NCBI GenBank assembly: GCA_002449395.1
Contig: DKDP01000005.1
Coordinates: 1-14,801 of the forward strand
Direction of reading: 5' to 3'
Source: Ruminococcaceae bacterium UBA6845
Lineage (GTDB): Bacteria > Bacillota > Clostridia > Oscillospirales > Acutalibacteraceae
Length of the DNA: 14,801 bases
A program made the translations under genes and the position numbers. Below are positions 6,039-12,666 of this stretch, piece after piece. Every line of letters starts with the position of its first letter. The first letter of the stretch is position 1. The notes under the pieces were generated by a model. That model did not search any database. It was not told the origin of the DNA and was given only the letters and a program-made list of their open reading frames with translations.

Positions 6039-9000
6039 TTGAAAAAACCGCTTCATAAATGGGAAAATCCGTTGTTTTTCCGTGAGAACAAGCTCGACGG
6101 ACACAATCTTGCTCTGCCATACGGCGCAAGGGACAAGGTTGTTTACGGCGAGTCAAAATACAAGATGTCGCTGAACGGCGAATGGAAATTCAAGTGGCAG
6201 ATGGGAGTAGCAAATCAGCCGCAGGACTTCTTCTGCCCTGACTTCAATGACGGCGAGTGGGACAGCGTAAGCGTTCCGTCGGTGTGGCAGATGCAGGGCT
6301 ACGGCAAGCCGATTTATCTCTGCTCATCAATGCCGCCGCAGGTCTCTACGGTTGAATCGCAGATTCCGAAAATCAGCCACGAAAAGAACGAGATCGGCTT
6401 TTACCGCCGTAAATTCACTCTGCCCGAGAGCTTTGACGGCAGAAGAATTATTCTGCATTTCGGTGCGGCGAAGTCTGCCCTTTATGTCTATGTAAACGGC
6501 AAATATGTCGGCTATTCGCAGGGCTCGATGACTCCTGCCGAGTTCGACATAACGGATATGATCTGCGAGGGCGAAAATACGCTTGCGGCAAAGGTTATGC
6601 GCTTCAGCGACGCCACCTATCTCGAAAATCAGGATATGTGGCAGTTCTCGGGAATTTACCGTGAGGTATACCTTGTTGCCGAGCCTGAAACTACGGTTGA
6701 GGACATCTATGCGAGAACAACTCTTGACGACGGTTATACCGACGGAATACTTGATCTGACGCTCAGCTTCAGCACGGGCAAGGAGGTCACCTGCAAGGTG
6801 AGCCTTGACAAAAAAGAGATATTTAAGGGCAAGGCAGGCGGCGAGCTGAAAATCAGCCATATTGTGAAAAACTGCCGCAGGTGGAGCGCCGAAACCCCCG
6901 AGCTTTACACCTTGACGGTAAACCTCTATGAGGACAGCCGTTGTACGGTGAAGAAAGAAATCAGAATCGGCTTTAAGCGAGTTGAAATAAAGGGTAACGT
7001 CTATTATGTTAACGGTCAAAAGGTTATTATCAAGGGTGTTAACCGCCACGATTACGATCCTGACCACGGCTGGGCTGTGCCGAGGGAGAGATACTATCAG
7101 GACCTTTACCTGATGAAACAGGCGAATATCAACGCAATAAGAACCAGTCACTATCCCGACGATCCGTTTTTCTATGAGCTTTGCGACGAGCTTGGATTTT
7201 ATGTTATGGATGAGTGCGATGTGGAGAGCCACGGCGTCCGCAGGAAGAACGTGCCCGGGGATAATCCGCTCTGGACATCGGCGGTCATTGACCGAGCGGA
7301 GATGATGGTGCTCAGGGACAGAAGTCACGCTTGTATCTGCTTCTGGTCTCTCGGTAACGAGGCAGGCGACGGCACAAACTTTGCCGAGATGAAAAAGGCA
7401 ATCTTGAAACTCTGCGACCTTTATCCGATACATTACGAGGGCGATTTTGATCTCACAAAGTCCGACTTTATCAGCCGAATGTACCCGATGGAGAATGTGG
7501 TCGATAAGCTCGTTCATAAAGAGGCAATCACGGCAACCCTGTTTGACAATATCGCAAACGCTCTTGCCGCCGACAACAAGGATGTTCCGAAGTCTGCGTT
7601 TGACGATCATCCCGTTATCTACTGCGAGTATGCTCACAGTATGGAAAACAGTCTCGGCAACTTCAAGGAATATGTCGACGACTTTGAAAAATACGATCAT
7701 ATGACGGGAGGCTTTATCTGGGACTTTGTCGATCAGGCGATACACAAGGACGGTAAATGGCTCTACGGCGGAGATTTCAATGAGGGCTGGTCGAGCTTCT
7801 ATTTCTGCGCCAACGGCATAATTGCCGCCGACCGCACCCCGCACCCCGCATATTACGAGGTTAAACAGGTCTATTCAAACATTTCGGCGGAGGAGCTCGA
7901 CGTTGAGAGAAAAAGAGTTAGGATAAAGAATAAAAACTATTTTGTTCCGCTGGATTACTGCTGTCTCGAATGGACGGTGACAAGGGACGGAGTACCGACC
8001 GAGAGCGGAAAGATTTCACTTGACGGAATCGCTCCGCAGACAGCAAAGACGGTGACAATTCCCTATTCCGCCGACTTTAAAACGGGCGAGTATATTCTCA
8101 CTCTTTCTTACAGATATAAAACGGCGAACGAGTGGCACAAGTCGGGTGACGAGATCAGCTTTAATCAGTTTACCCTCAGCAATGAAAAGGCCGACCCCAA
8201 GCCGAGAGAGGGTATGGTAAAGATTCTTTCAAAGGGCAGTGTGCACAGGATAGTTGCCGGCTCAACGACTGTTACCTTCAAGGATAAAAAGCTGTACGGT
8301 ATAGACTTCGGCAAGGGAAATATTCTTGACAATTCTCTTTTCTTAAGACCGAATTTCTTCCGTCCGCTGACCGATAATGACACAAATTATTTCAATTTTG
8401 CTCCGATGTTCAAGCGGCTTAATCCACTCTATCTCTGGGACATCACAAGCCGTGCGGTCACGGTTAAGAGCTTTGTCATCTTCCCGTTCTGCGGCTCGTG
8501 CATAGTGAATATTCACTGGTTTGCACCGTTTGCAGGTCACGTCGAAACCGATATAATCGTCAACAGCGACGGCAGCGTGAATATCGGTCAGAATATGAAC
8601 AGCCCGATTCTTCCTATGCTCAGGGCAGGCGTGAGACTCGGAATAAGCAAGGAATTTAAAAATATCAAATGGTACGGAAGAGGCCCCGAAGAGACATATT
8701 GCGACAGAAAAACAGGTCAGAGAATCGCACGGTTTGAAAGCGGTATTGACGAGTTCTCACATCGCTATATGCGTCCGCAGGAGAACGGCAACAGAACCGA
8801 TGTGCGCTCGTTTGAAATAACAGATAAGGACGGCAACGGATTCTCCGTCAGCTCGGATTTCCCGTTTGAGTTCCAGGTTCAGAAATATTCTCAGGAGAAG
8901 ATCGAAAAGGCAATGCACCTGCACGAGCTTTGCGAGGATGAATATCTCTCACTGAGTATCGACGCAAGGCAAAGGGGCGTCGGCGGAGATATGCCCGGTA

Positions 9001-9086
9001 CCGCCTGCCTCCACGAGCCTTATAAGATGCACAACGGAAATTATTCTTTCGCATTTTGTATAAAGGGCGTTAAGGCAGGAGAATAA
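6039..9086 (+). CDS. lacZ: GH2 beta-galactosidase (LacZ type)
   Basis: The 1015-residue enzyme has no signal peptide, so it should hydrolyse beta-galactosides such as lactose in the cytoplasm. The order of domains is the full LacZ plan: sugar-binding jelly roll (about 30-220), Ig-like domain (220-310), TIM barrel (about 320-605), second Ig-like domain, and the C-terminal beta-sandwich (about 735-1010, with KWYGRGPEE and RPQENGNRTDVR). Active-site motifs are intact: GVNRHDYDPDHG, RTSHYPDDP, LGNEAG with acid/base Glu441, and YCEYAH with nucleophile Glu530. The usual AHAMGN reads AHSMEN here. I chose TTG at 6039 because AGGAG lies 9 bases upstream; the TTG at 6030 abuts it. An isomerase-like gene follows after 81 bases with no terminator between. 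Beta-galactosidase is the best call, though GH2 substrate range can differ. Confidence 0.94.
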   Translation: MKKPLHKWENPLFFRENKLDGHNLALPYGARDKVVYGESKYKMSLNGEWKFKWQMGVANQPQDFFCPDFNDGEWDSVSVPSVWQMQGYGKPIYLCSSMPPQVSTVESQIPKISHEKNEIGFYRRKFTLPESFDGRRIILHFGAAKSALYVYVNGKYVGYSQGSMTPAEFDITDMICEGENTLAAKVMRFSDATYLENQDMWQFSGIYREVYLVAEPETTVEDIYARTTLDDGYTDGILDLTLSFSTGKEVTCKVSLDKKEIFKGKAGGELKISHIVKNCRRWSAETPELYTLTVNLYEDSRCTVKKEIRIGFKRVEIKGNVYYVNGQKVIIKGVNRHDYDPDHGWAVPRERYYQDLYLMKQANINAIRTSHYPDDPFFYELCDELGFYVMDECDVESHGVRRKNVPGDNPLWTSAVIDRAEMMVLRDRSHACICFWSLGNEAGDGTNFAEMKKAILKLCDLYPIHYEGDFDLTKSDFISRMYPMENVVDKLVHKEAITATLFDNIANALAADNKDVPKSAFDDHPVIYCEYAHSMENSLGNFKEYVDDFEKYDHMTGGFIWDFVDQAIHKDGKWLYGGDFNEGWSSFYFCANGIIAADRTPHPAYYEVKQVYSNISAEELDVERKRVRIKNKNYFVPLDYCCLEWTVTRDGVPTESGKISLDGIAPQTAKTVTIPYSADFKTGEYILTLSYRYKTANEWHKSGDEISFNQFTLSNEKADPKPREGMVKILSKGSVHRIVAGSTTVTFKDKKLYGIDFGKGNILDNSLFLRPNFFRPLTDNDTNYFNFAPMFKRLNPLYLWDITSRAVTVKSFVIFPFCGSCIVNIHWFAPFAGHVETDIIVNSDGSVNIGQNMNSPILPMLRAGVRLGISKEFKNIKWYGRGPEETYCDRKTGQRIARFESGIDEFSHRYMRPQENGNRTDVRSFEITDKDGNGFSVSSDFPFEFQVQKYSQEKIEKAMHLHELCEDEYLSLSIDARQRGVGGDMPGTACLHEPYKMHNGNYSFAFCIKGVKAGE

Positions 9087-9167
9087 AATCACGCACAAAG
9101 TCATCAGGAAATTTTTAAGGTTGTTTATCTGCGTACTCTGTGACAAAAATCGAAAGGATTTGATGAA

Positions 9168-10058
9168 ATGATATTATCAACTCAGACTGCCGTCGGTTCA
9201 ATGCGTTTCGGCGACGAGGACAACGTCTGTATGATCTGCGAGGCAGGTTTTGACGCGCTTGATTACTCGATGTTCCGCATGCAGAATGACGACGATATTC
9301 TCAATAAGTCCGATTACCGTAAGCACGTGACGGAAATCAGGGACATTGTCGAAAGCTACGGCAAATTTTTCAATCAGGCGCACGCCCCTTTCCCGAGCTA
9401 TCGGGTGGGGGACGATACATACAACACGGTTATACTTGAAAAAATCAAGCGTTCGATTGAAATTGCAGGCATTCTCGGGGCGAAAAATATCGTTATACAT
9501 CCTACATATTACTGCAAGGACAGCAGGACAAATCTTGAAAAGAACGCAGAATTTTATAATGCTCTCATTCCGCTGTGTAAGGAATATAATATAAAAATTG
9601 CCTGTGAAAATATGTTCGGAAGAGATCACCGAAGAGACTGCATTGTGCCGAATATTTGCAGTGTCGGAGAGGAGTTCAGGGCGATGATGGAAATGCTTGA
9701 TCCGAAGTATTTCACCGCCTGCGTTGATATCGGTCATGCAGGGCTCGTCGGAACGACTGCTCCCGAGATGCTGAGGACGCTCGGTCGCGATTATGTCGGC
9801 TGTCTGCACGTGCACGACAACGATTATCTCGAGGACAGGCATTGCCCGCCGTATTTCTATGATCTTGACTGGGAGGAGATCACTCAGGCGCTGGCGGATA
9901 TAGATTATAAAGGAGATTTCACCTTTGAGGCGGACGAGTTTATGATAAACTATCCCGATGAAATTTTCCCGACTGCATATAAGCTCCTGCACGAAATCGG
10001 CAGGAATCTTATAAGAAAAATCGAAGAGAAAAAGGAGAGAATAAATGGCAAAACTTGA
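9168..10058 (+). CDS. Sugar phosphate isomerase/epimerase-like TIM-barrel protein
   Basis: The 296-residue cytoplasmic protein belongs to the xylose isomerase-like / AP endonuclease 2 superfamily, metal-dependent TIM barrels that usually isomerise or epimerise sugars and sugar acids. Visible ligand candidates are His72 (QAHAP), His111 (VIHPTYY), Glu147 (ACENMF), Asp187 and His190 (VDIGHAG), His214 and His216 (LHVHDND), and Glu254 (FEADEF), the normal spacing for this fold. The exact substrate cannot be read from sequence. The ATG has a modest AAAGGA about 10 bases upstream. It sits 81 bases after the beta-galactosidase gene with no terminator, suggesting a shared role in sugar use. Its last 14 bases overlap a short ORF in another frame. 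Confidence 0.88.
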   Translation: MILSTQTAVGSMRFGDEDNVCMICEAGFDALDYSMFRMQNDDDILNKSDYRKHVTEIRDIVESYGKFFNQAHAPFPSYRVGDDTYNTVILEKIKRSIEIAGILGAKNIVIHPTYYCKDSRTNLEKNAEFYNALIPLCKEYNIKIACENMFGRDHRRDCIVPNICSVGEEFRAMMEMLDPKYFTACVDIGHAGLVGTTAPEMLRTLGRDYVGCLHVHDNDYLEDRHCPPYFYDLDWEEITQALADIDYKGDFTFEADEFMINYPDEIFPTAYKLLHEIGRNLIRKIEEKKERINGKT

Positions 10059-10152
10059 ATGTGACCTTCACGGACCTCTTTTTGAAATTGAAAGTGCAAT
10101 TGACGAAGCGGTTCTTGATACAATCCGTGATACGGTTGAAAGATTTATGTAA
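10045..10152 (+). CDS. Short 35-codon ORF; possible DUF6054-like N-terminal fragment
   Basis: ATG 10045 is preceded by AAGGAG at the ideal 7-base spacing and opens a 35-codon frame ending at TAA 10150-10152, overlapping the isomerase gene by 14 bases. The stop in turn overlaps the AAAGGAG of the next gene, so the ORF fits neatly between two genes as a translationally coupled unit. The product begins MAKLECDLHGPLFEIESA and then reads like one acidic amphipathic helix. From memory this start resembles the first 25 or so residues of DUF6054 proteins (about 110 residues in Clostridia), which would make this a truncated relic or an internally deleted copy. That match is weak and unchecked. It could equally be a functional small protein or a coupling leader peptide. 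Confidence 0.6.
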   Translation: MAKLECDLHGPLFEIESAIDEAVLDTIRDTVERFM

Positions 10153-10167
10153 AGGAGAAAGAAAAGA

Positions 10168-11019
10168 ATGAAGAAGTTTATTACGGTTTTATCGGCAATC
10201 ACATTGGCTGCGGCTCTCACGGTCGGATCATCGGCGGCGTACCTGGGAGATGTAGATAAGGACGGCAGTCTCAACTCGGTAGATGCGCTTTCAATATTGA
10301 AACACAGCGTCGGCTTTGAGGTTAAAAATTTTGACGAGGACTTGGCAGATGTCAACGGCGACGGAAATATCAATTCCTCAGACGCCCTGACGGTTCTCAA
10401 TGTGTCGGTCGGTATTTCAAATGCCGAAACAATTCTTTCGGATAAAGAGGAAATATTGAAATACTACAACGAAACAATTGACAAAACCTATGCAAAAGCA
10501 AAGAAAATAACATTTTCCATTGATGATGAATACGACTATACCTTTGACGATAACGAAACAGAGCATATCAAGGATGTTTCCGACAAATACGAAGTCTATT
10601 TCACCGACGGTGCCGACGAGGACGGCTACACTCCGTATGCCTATGCACCCAACTCGGAATTGGATTTGAGTATGCTGAGCGATATCAGGATGAGAAAGAG
10701 AGCTGACGGTTATGTCGTTGAATTGACGATAAAGGACGAAAACACGGATTATATGGATGATTTCAATTATCAGATCGCAGGCGGTATGCCGATAATCTAT
10801 GTCAGCAACGATGAATTTGACTATGTCCTCTGCTCGACGAATTATCCTGCAACACACGTTGTTGCCACTATTGATCGGCAGGGCTACATTGAATCGTTTT
10901 ATGTCGATGTTCCGTATACAACCAACTCATATATTGAGTACAGCTATGACGGAGAAGTTTATCACAGCGATATAAAGGAAGTCGGACGCAGACAGCATTA
11001 CATAGACATATTGGTATAA
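10168..11019 (+). CDS. Secreted dockerin type I protein, copy 1
   Basis: The 283-residue protein has a signal peptide (MKKFITVLSAITLAAALTVG, cleavage near Ala24). A type I dockerin follows immediately: two calcium-binding F-hand loops, DVDKDGSLNSVD (28-39) and DVNGDGNINSSD (61-72), each followed by a helix ending SVG. Dockerins plug exported proteins into cohesin modules of cellulosome-type complexes or cell-surface scaffolds. Residues about 85-283 form a Tyr- and Asp-rich domain of unknown function, starting EEILKYYNETIDKTYAKAKK; I see no glycoside hydrolase, esterase or carbohydrate-binding signature. The N-terminal dockerin is less usual than a C-terminal one. AAAGGAG overlaps the stop of the preceding ORF. 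The paralogue follows 19 bases on, so the pair is surely one transcript. Confidence 0.9.
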   Translation: MKKFITVLSAITLAAALTVGSSAAYLGDVDKDGSLNSVDALSILKHSVGFEVKNFDEDLADVNGDGNINSSDALTVLNVSVGISNAETILSDKEEILKYYNETIDKTYAKAKKITFSIDDEYDYTFDDNETEHIKDVSDKYEVYFTDGADEDGYTPYAYAPNSELDLSMLSDIRMRKRADGYVVELTIKDENTDYMDDFNYQIAGGMPIIYVSNDEFDYVLCSTNYPATHVVATIDRQGYIESFYVDVPYTTNSYIEYSYDGEVYHSDIKEVGRRQHYIDILV

Positions 11020-11038
11020 AAATAAGAGGTGACTGATA

Positions 11039-11884
11039 ATGAAAAAAATAATTGCGGTTCTTTCCGCACTTTCGCTTATGGCAGCGCTTGCAGTCGGATC
11101 ATCGGCGGCGAATCTCGGCGATGTTAACGGCGACGGAAAGATAAACTCCGCCGACGCTCTTTCGGTGCTCAAATACAGCGTCGGAATCGGCGAAAAAGGA
11201 TTTATCAAGGCGAACGCCGATGTCAACAAGGACGGTTCAATCAATTCCGTTGACGCATTGAAGATACTTAAGGTTTCCGTCGGACTTGAGACGATGGATG
11301 ATACACCGACATCCGAAAAGGAAATTGTCGATTTCTACAACACTGCGCTCAACAAGACCTATTCTCAGGCGAAAAAGGTCAAGATTGTTACCGATGAGAT
11401 TTGCACATATACCTTCAACGGAGAAAAGACCGTTTTCGGTTCCGATCCGATTGAGACCGAGGCGGAGTTTGTGAACGGCTTGGATGAGGACGATTTTCCT
11501 GTCAGCGCATACGGCCCCGATACAAAACTCACCGAGAATATGCTCAACTCCGTTGCGTTTATTAAGAACAGCCACAGCTATGAGATCAGAATGGTGATAA
11601 AGCCGGAAAAGGTCGATGTCAAAAAGGATTCCGTTTACAATGCCGCAGGCGGTTTCCCGTTTGAATCAAGCATTGACGGCACGGAGCTCAAGGACTACAC
11701 CTCGGGCAGTGTAACATACACGGGAACCGAGATCAAAGCCGTTATTGACAACAGCGGCAGAGTGACCGAGCTTACCGTAAAAACTCCCTACGATTCTGTT
11801 TTCAATATGAAACAGAAGAACGGAAAAACCGACAAAACTACCGAAAAGGGAACGTCAACCTACATTGCAAAATTCTCTTTTTAA
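11039..11884 (+). CDS. Secreted dockerin type I protein, copy 2
   Basis: This 281-residue paralogue of the preceding gene has the same plan: a signal peptide (MKKIIAVLSALSLMAALAVG), calcium loops at exactly the same positions (DVNGDGKINSAD at 28-39, DVNKDGSINSVD at 61-72), then a related unknown domain from about 88 starting EIVDFYNTALNKTYSQAKK. Shared marks in that domain include a Y-[DT]-[YT]-x-F strand, a D-x-D-E-D segment with a nearby AY-x-P, and an AxIDxxG strand near the end. The C-terminus is Lys/Thr-rich. The signal-peptide ends share 18 identical bases, but the later domains have diverged strongly, so the duplication is old. AGAGGTG precedes the ATG. Likely product: an extracellular cohesin-bound protein of unknown activity. 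Confidence 0.9.
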   Translation: MKKIIAVLSALSLMAALAVGSSAANLGDVNGDGKINSADALSVLKYSVGIGEKGFIKANADVNKDGSINSVDALKILKVSVGLETMDDTPTSEKEIVDFYNTALNKTYSQAKKVKIVTDEICTYTFNGEKTVFGSDPIETEAEFVNGLDEDDFPVSAYGPDTKLTENMLNSVAFIKNSHSYEIRMVIKPEKVDVKKDSVYNAAGGFPFESSIDGTELKDYTSGSVTYTGTEIKAVIDNSGRVTELTVKTPYDSVFNMKQKNGKTDKTTEKGTSTYIAKFSF

Positions 11885-11935
11885 CGGTTACTGCGCCGCA
11901 GCTCACTGCATAGTATAAAGTAGGCGGTGAGAAAA

Positions 11936-12559
11936 TTGAAACGCAAAAGAAAAATTGCCCCGATCGTTGCGATAATTCTTGTCGTTGCGGTCGGGGTCTT
12001 GCTTATATCGGCGGAAATAAGAATATCCAACGTCAGAGGAAAGCTGATCAGCTATGCGGCAAAAAATGCGGCATCGGCGGCGGCAACGGTCGGAATAGAA
12101 AAATCGCTTGAAACTGATAGGGTCAGATATGCCGACCTTGTCAAATTCGGACGTGATCGGAACGGCAATATTGTCTCCGTCTCGACCGACGCTTATTACC
12201 TTAACAAAATCGGCAACAATATCGGAGATGAGGTGGATAAGCAGATCAATGAGATGAAGTCGTATGTTCTGAAAATTCCCGTGAGCGTGCTTTTCAGCGA
12301 ACAATTCATTAACGGCAGAGGTCCGAAGATGCCCGTGATATTTGTTATGACGGGGATCACGACTACCGATTTTGAAAACGAATTTACGGCGGCAGGCGTC
12401 AATCAGACGCATCACAGAATAATGCTGAATATAAAAATCAATACCTATGTCATTTATTCGGGCAATGTTATCGTTGTGCCGTATGAAACCAATGTTTGCG
12501 TTGCCGAGAGCATTGTTGTCGGAATCACACCGCAAACTTTTGCGGAAATTATGAGATAA
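11936..12559 (+). CDS. yunB: Sporulation protein YunB
   Basis: The 207-residue protein has a basic N-terminus (MKRKRK), one membrane helix at about 8-26, and an extracytoplasmic part of about 180 residues. Features typical of YunB are the AxxAAxxAI-like segment after the helix (LISYAAKNAASAA), LVKFGRDRNGNIVSVSTDAY, VLKIPVSVLF, NQTHHRIMLNIKINTYVIY and VPYETNVCVAESIVVG. YunB is a forespore/mother-cell-stage sporulation protein in Bacillus with unknown biochemistry, so the host probably forms endospores. I prefer TTG 11936: AGGCGGTGA (11922-11930) matches the ideal Shine-Dalgarno at eight of nine bases with a 5-base spacer; GTG 11927 lies inside that site. It follows the dockerin pair by 51 bases but is functionally unrelated to it. 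Confidence 0.88.
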   Translation: MKRKRKIAPIVAIILVVAVGVLLISAEIRISNVRGKLISYAAKNAASAAATVGIEKSLETDRVRYADLVKFGRDRNGNIVSVSTDAYYLNKIGNNIGDEVDKQINEMKSYVLKIPVSVLFSEQFINGRGPKMPVIFVMTGITTTDFENEFTAAGVNQTHHRIMLNIKINTYVIYSGNVIVVPYETNVCVAESIVVGITPQTFAEIMR

Positions 12560-12562
12560 AAG

Positions 12563-12591
12563 TTGTAAACGGTGCGTGAATTTGGTATAAT
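12563..12591 (+). promoter_or_regulatory. Promoter of ligA
   Basis: TTGTAA (12563-12568), 17 bases and a perfect TATAAT (12586-12591) preceded by TGG, an extended -10. Transcription should start near 12598, giving a leader of about 69 bases to the ligA ATG. The leader contains GGATTTT (12622-12628), which can pair with either of two downstream AAAATC copies. Confidence 0.8.
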
Positions 12592-12666
12592 AATCAAAAA
12601 GTGATCTTAATTATATTTTGCGGATTTTGAAAATCAGCTATCTAAAATCCATTATGGAGTGTCATT

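Noticed and set aside
6327..7844. 505-codon open frame antisense to the beta-galactosidase gene
   Set aside because: It lies wholly inside a strongly conserved GH2 gene, has no Shine-Dalgarno-led start, and its translation has no recognisable motif; it is a by-product of codon use on the other strand.
9198..9992. 264-codon frame antisense to the isomerase-like gene
   Set aside because: Shadow of the conserved TIM-barrel gene; no ribosome binding site and no protein-family resemblance.
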